Shown here one piece after another: positions 50,688 through 58,461 of a stretch of DNA of 64,000 nt (position 1 is the stretch's first letter; each line of letters starts with the position of its first letter). The position numbers and the translations under genes were made by a program. The notes under the pieces were generated by a model. That model was not told the DNA's origin. It searched no databases and was given only the letters and a program-made list of their open reading frames with translations. Origin of the DNA: Anaeromyxobacter oryzisoli (GTDB taxonomy: Bacteria; Myxococcota; Myxococcia; Myxococcales; Anaeromyxobacteraceae); assembly GCF_022690765.1 (NCBI RefSeq), contig NZ_JALCZA010000004.1, forward strand, positions 81,759 to 145,758. Reading direction: 5' to 3'.

Positions 50688-53612
50688 ATGGCAGCGACGC
50701 CGCCGAAGCTCACGCCGCTCGAGAGCTCGCACGCGCACGCGCGCGATCGGTTCCGCGCGGCCGACGCGCTGCAGCGCCGCCTCGAGGAGACCGTCAGGGG
50801 CGAGGTGCGCTTCGACGACGGCTCGCGCGCCCTGTATGCGACCGACTCCTCGAACTACCGCCAGGTCCCGATCGGCGTGGTCGTCCCGCGCGACGACGCC
50901 GACGTCGAGGCGACCCTCGCCGCCTGCCGGGAGCACGGCGCTCCCGTGCTCCCCCGCGGCGCCGGAACGAGCCTCGCCGGCCAGTGCTGCAACGTCGCGG
51001 TCGTCCTCGACTTCTCGAAGTACATGCACGGCATCCTCGCTCTCGATCCCGCCGCCCGGACGGCGCGGGTCCAGCCGGGGGCCGTGCTCGATCACGTGCG
51101 CGACGCGGCGGAGCAGCACCACCTCACGTTCGCGCCGGACCCGGCCACCCATAGCCGCTGCACGCTCGGGGGGATGATCGGCAACAACTCGTGCGGCGTC
51201 CACGCGCTCATGGGCGGGAAGACCGTGGACAACGTCGAGCGGCTCGAGGTCCTGCTCTATGACGGGACGCGCATGACGGTCGGCCCGACCTCCGACCCCG
51301 AGCTGGCGCAGATCCTCGCCGCGGGCGGGCGGAAGGCCGAGATCTACGCGGGCCTGAAGCGGATCCGCGACACGTACGCACCGCTCATCCGCGAGCGGTT
51401 CCCGCGCATCCCGCGCCGCGTCTCCGGCTACAACCTCGACGAGCTCCTGCCCGAGAACGGCTTCCAGGTGGCGCGCGCGCTGGTCGGGACCGAGGGCACG
51501 TGCGCCATCGTCCTCGAGGCGACGCTGCGGCTCACCGCGAGCCCACCATTCCGGCGGCTCGTCGGGATCGGGTTCTCCGACCCGTACCTCGCGGCGGATG
51601 TGGTCCCGGAGATCCTGTCGCACGAGCCGATCGGGCTCGAGGGGTTCGACGGCCACGTGATCGACGCGATGCGCTCGAAGCAGATGCGCCTCGACGAGCT
51701 GAAGCTGCTCCCGGAAGGGCGCGGCACGCTCCTCGTCGAGTTCGGGGCCTGGACCGAGGAGGAGGTGGACGCCCGCGCGGAGGCGTTCGGCCGGTGGGTC
51801 GCGACCCTGCCCTCGCACCCCGGTCACCGGATCTACACGCGCGGAGAGGCGGCGCACGCATGGGCCGTGCGCGAGGCGGCGCTCGGCGCCGTCGCGATCC
51901 AGCCGGGGAAGCGGCCGGCGTGGGAGGGCTGGGAGGATGCGGCCGTACCGCCGGACCGGCTCGGCGTCTATCTCCGCCGTCTGCGAGGACTGCTCGAGGA
52001 GTATGGGTACGAGAGCCCGCTCTACGGCCACTTCGGCGACGGCTGCGTTCACACCCGCATCACCTTCGACCTGCAGAGCACGCCCGGAATCCTCGAGTTC
52101 CGTGCGTTCCTCGACCGCGCCACCGACCTCGTGGTCTCGCTCGGCGGGTCGATCTCCGGCGAGCACGGGGATGGTCAGTCCCGCGGCGCGCTCCTGCCGA
52201 AGATGTTCGGGCCGGAGCTGGTCCAGGCGTTCCGCGACTTCAAGCGGCTCTGGGATCCCGACAATCGGATGAACCCCGGGAAGGTGGTCGACGCGCGCCA
52301 GCCGCAGCAGGACCTCCGCCTGGGCGCCGACTACCGGCCGCGGCGGATCGAGACCTACTTCAAGTTCCCGAGCGACGGCGGGTCGCTCGAGGCGGCGACG
52401 CTCCGCTGCGTGGGCGTCGGCGCGTGCCGGAAGCAGCTGTCCGGGGTGATGTGCCCGAGCTACATGGTGACGCGCGAGGAACGGCACTCGACCCGCGGCC
52501 GCGCGCACCTGCTCTGGGAGATGCTGCAGGGCGAGGTCATCGAGCGCGGTTGGCAGAGCGAGGCGGTGAAGGAGGCGCTCGACCTGTGCCTGTCCTGCAA
52601 GGGCTGCAAGGGCGAGTGCCCGACCCAGGTGGACATGGCGACGTACAAGGCCGAGTTCCTGGCGCATTACTACCAGGGCCGGCGCCGCCCGCTCCGCGCG
52701 TACGCGTTCGGCAGGCTCGACCGGTGGGCGCGGCTCGCGTCCCGCACGCCGCGGCTCGCGAACGCGCTCGGGCGGGCCGGTCCCACGCGCGCGCTCGCCA
52801 ACCGGCTCCTCGGGCTGCATCCGCTACGGCGATTGCCCGAGGTCGCCCGGACGACGTTCCGCGACCGTGTGGCCGGGCGGGCGCCGCCGCCTGGGACGCA
52901 CGGGGACGTCCTCCTCTGGGCCGACACCTTCACCAACTACTTCCAGCCGTACGTCGCGGAGGCCGCCTACGAGGTGCTCGCCCGCGCCGGCTTCCGCGTG
53001 CGCGTCGTCGAGCGGCCGGTGTGCTGCGGGCGGCCGCTCTACGACTTCGGGCTGCTCGAGGTCGCGCGGCGATACCTGACCGACGCGATGGACGCCGTGG
53101 CTGGCGAGCTCGCGGCGGGGACGCCGATCGTGGTCCTCGAGCCGAGCTGCGCGAGCGTCTTCCGCGACGAAGCCACGAACCTGCTCGCCGGCGATCCCAG
53201 GGTCGGCAAGCTCCGGGCCCAGACGATGCTCCTCGGGGAGCTCCTCGCGAGGCACGCCCCCGACTACCGGCCGGCGGCCCTCGCCCCCGAGCGGCCCATC
53301 CTCGTGCACCCGCACTGCCACCAGCGATCGGTCCTGGGGATCGACTCCGAGATCGCCCTGCTCGAGGCGACCGGCGGGAAGGTCCAGCTCCTCGACAGCG
53401 GGTGCTGCGGGATGGCGGGGCCGTTCGGGTTCGAGAGGGACAAGTATGAGGTGTCGCAGGCCCTGGGCGAGCGCGTGCTGCTGCCGGCGGTGCGCGGCGC
53501 GGCGGAGGGCACGGTGATCGTCAGCGACGGGTTCAGCTGCCGGGAGCAGATCGCGCAGAACACGTTTGCGCGCGCGGTGCATCTCGCGGAGGTGCTCGCG
53601 GGGCGGGTTTAG
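50688..53612 (+). CDS. FAD/Fe-S D-2-hydroxyacid dehydrogenase (YdiJ/GlcD-GlcF-type fusion)
   Basis: 974 aa, one chain joining all parts. FAD-binding PCMH domain (about 40-270: PRGAGTSLAGQCCNVAVVLDFSKYM, GGMIGNNSCG, LVGTEGTCAIV), FAD-oxidase C domain (to about 540: YGHFGDGCVHTRITFD, SISGEHGDGQSRG), Fe-S region (CVGVGACRK..MCPSYMVTREERHSTRGRAHLLWE, then CLSCKGCKGECP), and two CCG domains (ERPVCCGRPLYDFG, LDSGCCGMAGPFGFE). E. coli YdiJ of the same layout oxidises D-2-hydroxyglutarate; D-lactate is the other likely substrate. Electrons go to the respiratory chain. GGAGGT lies farther than usual (about 18 bases) from the ATG. Confidence 0.94.
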   Translation: MAATPPKLTPLESSHAHARDRFRAADALQRRLEETVRGEVRFDDGSRALYATDSSNYRQVPIGVVVPRDDADVEATLAACREHGAPVLPRGAGTSLAGQCCNVAVVLDFSKYMHGILALDPAARTARVQPGAVLDHVRDAAEQHHLTFAPDPATHSRCTLGGMIGNNSCGVHALMGGKTVDNVERLEVLLYDGTRMTVGPTSDPELAQILAAGGRKAEIYAGLKRIRDTYAPLIRERFPRIPRRVSGYNLDELLPENGFQVARALVGTEGTCAIVLEATLRLTASPPFRRLVGIGFSDPYLAADVVPEILSHEPIGLEGFDGHVIDAMRSKQMRLDELKLLPEGRGTLLVEFGAWTEEEVDARAEAFGRWVATLPSHPGHRIYTRGEAAHAWAVREAALGAVAIQPGKRPAWEGWEDAAVPPDRLGVYLRRLRGLLEEYGYESPLYGHFGDGCVHTRITFDLQSTPGILEFRAFLDRATDLVVSLGGSISGEHGDGQSRGALLPKMFGPELVQAFRDFKRLWDPDNRMNPGKVVDARQPQQDLRLGADYRPRRIETYFKFPSDGGSLEAATLRCVGVGACRKQLSGVMCPSYMVTREERHSTRGRAHLLWEMLQGEVIERGWQSEAVKEALDLCLSCKGCKGECPTQVDMATYKAEFLAHYYQGRRRPLRAYAFGRLDRWARLASRTPRLANALGRAGPTRALANRLLGLHPLRRLPEVARTTFRDRVAGRAPPPGTHGDVLLWADTFTNYFQPYVAEAAYEVLARAGFRVRVVERPVCCGRPLYDFGLLEVARRYLTDAMDAVAGELAAGTPIVVLEPSCASVFRDEATNLLAGDPRVGKLRAQTMLLGELLARHAPDYRPAALAPERPILVHPHCHQRSVLGIDSEIALLEATGGKVQLLDSGCCGMAGPFGFERDKYEVSQALGERVLLPAVRGAAEGTVIVSDGFSCREQIAQNTFARAVHLAEVLAGRV

Positions 53613-53649
53613 GGCGGCTCGCCGGGGAGGACGTCGCCGCCAACGCACC

Positions 53650-54279
53650 CTACGCGCCGGCCGTACGCGCCGCCACCCGCTCGACCACCCCGAGCTTGGA
53701 CCTCTCGAGCTCCTCCACCTCGAACCCCGCGGTCTCGAGGAGCTCCAGCGGCTCGCGGACGAGGTGGTCCCCCTCGAGCCATACCGTAATCGGGTCCAGG
53801 GCTCGCTGGATGGCCCGAACGACCACCCTCGGGCTGCGGACGTGCTCGAGGAGGAGCACTCGCCCGCCGGGACGGACCACGCGCCGCATCTCCGCCACGG
53901 CCGCGCCCGGATCCGGGATGGAGCAGAGCGCCAGCGTGCAGACGACGGTGTCGAACGAGGAGTCCGGGAGCTCGAGCGCCTGGGCGTCGCCGAGGCGCAG
54001 GTCCGCGGCGCGCCCCAGCTCCGCGGCGCGCTTCTTGGCGATCTCGAGCATCCCGGCGCTGATGTCCACGCCGGTGAGGCGGACGTCGCGTGCGTACAGC
54101 GACAGGTTCCTTCCGGTGCCGACGGAGATCTCGAGGACGTCGCCGCGAGCGCGCGAGCACACCCACTCGCGCCCTCCCTCGAGCAGGAGCCGCTCGGGCA
54201 CGCGAATCGCCCGGTCGTACCGCGAAGCGATCCGATCCCAGATCCGACGGACCCGCTCCGATTCATCGCTCCTCGACAT
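53650..54279 (-). CDS. Class I SAM-dependent methyltransferase (UbiE-like)
   Basis: 209 aa. Motif I is VLEISVGTGRNLSLYA, with VRLTGVDISAGMLEIAKKRAAELG, the acidic LRLGDAQALELPDSSFDTVVCTLALCSIPD, and the post-motif VVRPGGRVLLLEHV. The N-terminal RIWDRIASRYDRAI and the general layout resemble UbiE/COQ5 and phospholipid N-methyltransferases. Substrate unknown. ATG at 54279. It is convergent with the large dehydrogenase gene and divergent from the sigma/AhpD fusion. Confidence 0.9.
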   Translation of the reverse strand: MSRSDESERVRRIWDRIASRYDRAIRVPERLLLEGGREWVCSRARGDVLEISVGTGRNLSLYARDVRLTGVDISAGMLEIAKKRAAELGRAADLRLGDAQALELPDSSFDTVVCTLALCSIPDPGAAVAEMRRVVRPGGRVLLLEHVRSPRVVVRAIQRALDPITVWLEGDHLVREPLELLETAGFEVEELERSKLGVVERVAARTAGA

Positions 54280-54383
54280 CGTCCTTCCCCGCGCGAGATG
54301 AGATGCATGGCGGACCGCACCGGGACCACCCTGCCCGAGCGAACGTCACGGCAGCGACGAGCCCGGTCGCGGCAGGTATATCG

Positions 54384-54398
54384 GGCAGCTCGGCTGCC
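54384..54398 (+). promoter_or_regulatory. Perfect hairpin/palindrome in the divergent region upstream of the AhpD fusion
   Basis: GGCAGC and GCTGCC separated by three bases, in the 190-bp gap between the methyltransferase and the AhpD-fusion gene. It could be an operator. No ArsR-type site is visible nearby. Confidence 0.3.
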
Positions 54399-54469
54399 AC
54401 ACCCCGGTCCCCCCCACCGCGTACCCCAGATCGCGCCAGTCCCCGGGTATACACCCACCGAGGACGCCC

Positions 54470-55009
54470 GTGTCCGAGCTGCGCGGCCTCACCGTCCGGG
54501 AGGCGGCGGGCGTGCTGGGCGTGAGCCTCGGCGCGGCGAAGATCCGGCTCCACCGCGGCCGGCGGGCGCTCCGGGACCTCGTGGATCGCGAGTGCCGGAT
54601 GTTCCGCGACGAGCGGAACGAGCTCTCCTGCGAGCCGGCGGCACGAGGGACCGCCGCGAGCTATCCGTCCCGCGAGGTGCTCGCCGAGCTCGCCGGACTC
54701 GCCCTGCCGAAGAGCGTCTACACCGAGGCGGTGCAGGAGCTCGTCGCGATCGGCGCGGCGATCGCGGCCAACTGCGAACCGTGCTTCCGGTACCACTTCG
54801 ACAAGGCGCGGAAGCTCGGCGTGTCGAAGGAGGACATGGCTCGCGCGGTCACCACCGCGCAGACGGTGAAGGAGTCGCCGGCGCGCGCCGTCCTCGCGCT
54901 CGCCGAGAAGTACACCGGCTCGAGGATCGTGACGAAGGACGGGCGGGACGCCTGCCGGCCGGCGCCCGACGGTGAGCCCAGCTCGCCCACCCCCGGCAAG
55001 TGCTGCTGA
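54470..55009 (+). CDS. Sigma-70 region 4-like fragment fused to an AhpD/carboxymuconolactone decarboxylase domain
   Basis: 179 aa. Residues 1-57 (LRGLTVREAAGVLGVSLGAAKIRLHRGRRALRDLVDRECRMFRDERNELSCE) are a sigma region 4.2 helix-turn-helix with the same tail as the ECF factor at 55218. Regions 2 and 3 are absent. Residues about 65-150 are an AhpD-like domain with the redox pair C102EPC105 and FRYHFDKARKLGVSKEDMARAV. The end is GKCC. GTG start at 54470; nothing sigma-like is readable just upstream. Seven bases separate it from an arsA remnant, so it probably belonged to an arsenic or redox operon. It may be a true DNA-binding fusion or the product of a deletion. Confidence 0.72.
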   Translation: MSELRGLTVREAAGVLGVSLGAAKIRLHRGRRALRDLVDRECRMFRDERNELSCEPAARGTAASYPSREVLAELAGLALPKSVYTEAVQELVAIGAAIAANCEPCFRYHFDKARKLGVSKEDMARAVTTAQTVKESPARAVLALAEKYTGSRIVTKDGRDACRPAPDGEPSSPTPGKCC

Positions 55010-55016
55010 GGACGCG

Positions 55017-55097
55017 ATGGAGCTCGTCCCGCGCGCAACGCGCTACCTCTTCTTCACCGGAAAGGGCGGCGTCGGGAAGACCACCGTCGCGGCGGGG
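55017..55097 (+). pseudogene. Truncated arsA (arsenical pump ATPase), N-terminal remnant
   Basis: The first 27 or so codons read MELVPRATRYLFFTGKGGVG followed by KTTVAA, the start and P-loop of ArsA. Similarity then stops abruptly; in the next frame the sequence reads like a different protein tail (AERDAHAAALE, stop). No other ArsA motif follows before the convergent ECF sigma gene at 55218. This is the start of a gene whose remainder was lost by deletion or rearrangement. The stretch 55098-55217 contains nothing else recognisable. Confidence 0.68.
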
Positions 55098-55217
55098 CGG
55101 AGCGCGACGCGCACGCCGCGGCGCTCGAGTGAACGGAGCGCCGCCAGGGCCCACGAGGCCTCCTGGCGGCGCGTCCCGGCGGTGCACGGACGTGCGAAAA
55201 GGATACGCGGCGTCGAG

Positions 55218-55796
55218 CTACGACGCCGCGGGGAGCACGGGTGCCGGAGCGGCTCGCTCGCAGACGAGCTCGGTCCATTCGTCGCGATATACGCTGCACT
55301 CGCAGGTCATGAGCGCGCGGAGCGCCTTGCGAGCGCGGTGCAACTGGATCTTCGCGGACGAGAGCGTGATGCCGAGCGCCTCGGCGGCCTCGCGATCGCT
55401 CAGCCCGCGAATCTCGGAGAAGACGAGCACCGCCCTCTGATTCACGGGCAGGCGCGCGATCAGCTCCAGGATGCACGCGCGCGTCCGGCGCCGCACCGCC
55501 TCCCGATCCGGCGCGAAGTCGCGCGCGTCGGAGGACGGCGCCGCGACCGACGGATCCTCACGCTCCCGGACCGCGCGGTTTCGGAGCAGGTCGATCGCCA
55601 CGTGGGTGGCGATCCGGTACAGCCAGGTGGCGGGGCGCGACTCGGCCCGGTACGTTCCGAGCGCTCGCTGCGCCCTCTCGAACACGTCGTGCGTCAGGTC
55701 CTCGGCGTCGTGTTCTCCCACCATGCGCGCGAGCAGTCGCCGTACTCCCCGCTCATGCCTCCGGTACAGCTCCTCGACGAGTGCCCCCTCCGGCAT
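55218..55796 (-). CDS. ECF-type RNA polymerase sigma factor with Cys-containing tail
   Basis: 192 aa. Region 2: ELYRRHERGVRRLLARMVGEHDAEDLTHDVFERAQRALGTYRAESRPATWLYRIATHVAIDLLR. Region 4: LPVNQRAVLVFSEIRGLSDREAAEALGITLSSAKIQLHRARKALRALM. A C-terminal extension CECSVYRDEWTELVCE contains three Cys residues and is shared with the fusion protein at 54470. No anti-sigma gene is adjacent, so the tail may itself sense thiol stress or metal. The ATG at 55796 has GGGGGG before it; an ATG at 55808 is possible. It is divergent from the DGC zinc-binding gene, a plausible target. Confidence 0.9.
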   Translation of the reverse strand: MPEGALVEELYRRHERGVRRLLARMVGEHDAEDLTHDVFERAQRALGTYRAESRPATWLYRIATHVAIDLLRNRAVREREDPSVAAPSSDARDFAPDREAVRRRTRACILELIARLPVNQRAVLVFSEIRGLSDREAAEALGITLSSAKIQLHRARKALRALMTCECSVYRDEWTELVCERAAPAPVLPAAS

Positions 55797-55951
55797 CGTA
55801 CCCCCCATATCGGCATCCTACGAACTCTCACGGACAGTGCGCAAGCGTCGCTTCACCCCAGACCCGAGCCTGCAACCCTTTTGCGTATCCATTTCTGGCC
55901 TCCGTTCGTCTGATCCGATGAGGGCACTCGAGCCCTGTCACGGAGGAGACG

Positions 55952-56422
55952 ATGGGATGCGGAGCGGCGGGCACCAGCTCGAAGCGCGTGTGCTCGGATG
56001 CGCAGCGTTACGTTCAGCGTGAGCTGGCCGGTGCGCCGAAGCGCGCAGTGATCGCCTGCGAGGGCGCCTGCATCAAGGGAGAGGTGGCGCGTTCCGCCGC
56101 CAACCTGCTCGCCTACCGGCTCGAGCGCGACCGGGCCGTGCGGATCTGCCTCGGCGACGCCGCCACCGCGGATTCCGGGATGCTCGCGCTCGTCGAGCGC
56201 GCGCCCGAGGTGATCGCGGTGGAAGGTTGCCCCCTGCACTGTGGCACGGCCATCCTCCACACGCGCGTGCCGGGGCTCGCCACCACGATCATCGACGCGA
56301 GCCGCCTCTTCGAGTACGACCGCAGCCGGTACTTCGAGGTCCTCGACATGCCACGGGCCGAGCTGGACGCCCACGCGGCCGAGGTCGCCGAGCAGATCCG
56401 CCGCGAACACTTCGCACGCTGA
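55952..56422 (+). CDS. DGC-domain putative zinc-binding protein
   Basis: 156 aa. Conserved Cys motifs of the DGC family are present: an N-terminal MGCGAAG, ACEGACIKGEVARSAANLLAYRL (CxxxC), ICLGDAATADSG and VEGCPLHCGTAIL (CxxxC). The family is proposed to bind zinc; no enzymatic role is known. GGAGGAG precedes the ATG, and a short hairpin AGGGC/GCCCT (55921-55936) lies just before it in the leader. It is divergent from the ECF sigma gene across 155 bp, so may be its target. Tandem palindromes follow directly after the stop. Confidence 0.82.
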   Translation: MGCGAAGTSSKRVCSDAQRYVQRELAGAPKRAVIACEGACIKGEVARSAANLLAYRLERDRAVRICLGDAATADSGMLALVERAPEVIAVEGCPLHCGTAILHTRVPGLATTIIDASRLFEYDRSRYFEVLDMPRAELDAHAAEVAEQIRREHFAR

Positions 56423-56423
56423 G

Positions 56424-56455
56424 GTGTCTCGCGAGATCCGTGTCTCGCGAGATCC
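56424..56455 (+). repeat. Two tandem 16-bp repeats, each with a 10-bp palindrome
   Basis: GTGTCTCGCGAGATCC occurs twice in direct succession (56424-56439, 56440-56455). Each copy contains the perfect palindrome TCTCGCGAGA. It begins right after the DGC stop, upstream of the proC-like remnant. Tandem palindromes 16 bp apart look like paired operator sites on nearly the same helix face. Confidence 0.85.
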
Positions 56456-56584
56456 GCGAAAGTCTTCGAGTGCGCGGGTCGAGTCCCGATCCGCGCGGAC
56501 GCGCGAGTGGAGTTGTCGCTGTCCCTCATCTAGCTGTCTCGCCGTTTTGTCACATATCGATTCCTCCAACGCGGAGAGGCTCCC

Positions 56585-56822
56585 CTGTACGGCTCCATCG
56601 GCTTCCTCGGCGCAGGGCGCATCACCCGCATCATGCTCGATGGCCTGGCGCGGGCAGGCGTGCTCCCCGGCCGCATCCTGGTCCACTTTGCTCTCCGCTG
56701 CGCTCTCCCCGGCCGAGGTCATGGACCTCGTCCCGGTGCGCCCCCTCGCCGAGGACGAGCCCGCAATCCGGTCCGCGCTCGACCGGCGCCTGCGCGCCAT
56801 CTTCCAGAAGCTTCGGAGCTAG
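56585..56822 (+). pseudogene. Collapsed proC-like (pyrroline-5-carboxylate reductase) gene
   Basis: Codons from 56585 read LYGSIGFLGAGRITRIMLDGLARAGVL, the cofactor-binding start of ProC (IGFxGxGxM..A). After about 35 codons the frame shifts by one base and the reading continues as LSAALSPAEVMDLVPVRPLAEDEPAIRSAL and KLRS to a stop at 56822, which looks like the C-terminal end of the same family. Roughly two thirds of the gene between is missing. The first codon is CTG, possibly a mutated ATG. A clear deletion remnant. The 259 bp to the next gene (56823-57081) hold nothing recognisable. Confidence 0.6.
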
Positions 56823-57081
56823 TCGACGGGCGCGCCCGAAGACAGCGCGCGCTCGAGGAGGCTCTCGCCGGCGGAAGCGCTGAGCGCGCAATTTCGTTCC
56901 TGCGCGTTGCCCCTCCGTCGCCCGTGAGCGGATACCTCACGAGGTCGTACCGCCAATCGAACAGCTCTTGCGAGCCGAGCCATCTCGACATGCGGCGGTC
57001 GCGAGTGGGCTCACCTGCCCGCGGCGAGCTCAGCGCGGCGGGGAAAGGGTCAGAGGGCGTCGACCGCCAAGCGGGTGATGA

Positions 57082-58344
57082 TCACGTCGCGAGCCACGCC
57101 ATCGCGGCGGCCGTGGCCGCCTCGACGCCGGCGCGCAGGGTGGGATGCAACACCGGCGCGAAGCGAGGGTTGTGGTTGGTGGGGAGGTCGCCCATTCGGC
57201 CGGCGGCCTGGGCCTTCCGGTACGCCTCGGGATCGGTCCCGCCCACGAACCAGAACACCGAGGGTACGTGCCACTCGGCGCCGAAGCAGCCGAAGTCCTC
57301 GCTCGCCGACGTCGGCTCCACCTCCCGGACGCGCTCGGGAGGGAAGCTCCGGTCGAACGACTCCACCACGCGACGGGTCGCCTCCGGATCGTTCCGGACG
57401 GACCGGTAGCGGTCGAGCGGGGTGATCTCCGGCGGCCGGGGCGCTCCCGACGCCGCGGCCTCCGCGTTCACGATCCGCTCGATGGCGGCGAGCACGCGCG
57501 CGCGGACGCCCTCGTCGAAGGTGCGGACGTTCAGCTTGATGAGCGCCTCGTCGGGGATGACGTTCTCCTTCGTGCCAGCCTGTAGCGCCCCCACCGTCAC
57601 GACGGCGGACTCGGTCGCCGCGACCTCGCGGGAGACGATGGTCTGCAGGCGGAGCACCGTCGCCGCCGCCATCACCACCGGGTCGATGCTCGCCTGAGGC
57701 ATCGACCCGTGGGCCCCGCGGCCGAAGAGCCGGATCTGCAGGCTGTCGCCGGCGGAGGTCATGACCCCCGCGCGCCAGCCGAGCACGCCCGCGGAGCCGA
57801 CCATGACGTGCTGACCCAGCACGACGTCCGGCTTGGGGAACCTGGTGAAGAGGCCGTCGTCGATCATCGCCTGGGCGCCGGCGGCGATCTCCTCGGCCGG
57901 CTGGAAGACGGCGAGGAGCGTCCCCCGCCAGGCGCCGCGGCCACGGCCGAACAGCGTGGCTACGCCCGCCAACCAGGCGACGTGCAGGTCGTGGCCGCAG
58001 GCGTGCATGACCGGAACGGTCTTGCCGTTCCCGTCGGTCGCCGTGACGGTGCTGGCGTAAGGCAGCCCCGTCAGCTCCTCGATCGGCAGCGCGTCCATGT
58101 CGGCGCGCAGCATGACGGTGGGACCGTCGCCGTTGCGCAGCACGCCCACCACGCCGGTGTTCCCGATCCCCGCCGTCACCTCGAAGCCGGCGCCGCGCAG
58201 CCGCTCCGCCGCGATCCCCGCCGTCCGGGTCTCCTGCATCGAGAGCTCGGGGTGCGCGTGGAGGTCGCGGTAGAGCTTCTCCAGCTCCGGGAGCAGGCCG
58301 TCGAGCGGGGCGAGCAGCTCGCTCACGCCGGGTGCATGCGCCAT
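57082..58344 (-). CDS. M20-family amidohydrolase (hippurate hydrolase/IAA-amino-acid hydrolase type)
   Basis: 420 aa. Metal site residues: HACGHDLHVAWLAG (Cys-Gly-His, with the second His), QPAEE (Glu-Glu), and the His of VVLGQHVMVG. Dimerisation domain LFGRGAHGSMPQASIDPVV in the middle. DLHAHPELSMQETRTAG near the N-terminus and the closing NHNPRFAP are typical of the M20D group (hippurate, indoleacetyl- and N-acyl-amino-acid hydrolases). No signal peptide. It is downstream of the DUF362 gene on the same strand with a 117-bp gap and may be read through from that promoter. Confidence 0.94.
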   Translation of the reverse strand: MAHAPGVSELLAPLDGLLPELEKLYRDLHAHPELSMQETRTAGIAAERLRGAGFEVTAGIGNTGVVGVLRNGDGPTVMLRADMDALPIEELTGLPYASTVTATDGNGKTVPVMHACGHDLHVAWLAGVATLFGRGRGAWRGTLLAVFQPAEEIAAGAQAMIDDGLFTRFPKPDVVLGQHVMVGSAGVLGWRAGVMTSAGDSLQIRLFGRGAHGSMPQASIDPVVMAAATVLRLQTIVSREVAATESAVVTVGALQAGTKENVIPDEALIKLNVRTFDEGVRARVLAAIERIVNAEAAASGAPRPPEITPLDRYRSVRNDPEATRRVVESFDRSFPPERVREVEPTSASEDFGCFGAEWHVPSVFWFVGGTDPEAYRKAQAAGRMGDLPTNHNPRFAPVLHPTLRAGVEAATAAAMAWLAT

Positions 58345-58461
58345 GTGTTTCCTCGCGTCGAGGACAGGAAGCGCGCTTCACCGACGCTTCGAATCCTAGA
58401 CACGGCGCGGAGAGCTCGCAGGCTCCGGCGAGTCAGCCCAGGCGGGGCTTCCAAACCCAGG

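Noticed and set aside
53614..53642. GGCGGC/GCCGCC hairpin between the convergent dehydrogenase and methyltransferase genes
   Set aside because: The loop is 17 bases and the stem only 6 bp; such pairs are frequent by chance at this GC content.
55797..55951. ECF-type -35/-10 promoter between the ECF sigma and DGC genes
   Set aside because: A GCAACC block is present, but no -10 CGTC-like block at 16-17 bp spacing; not supportable by eye.
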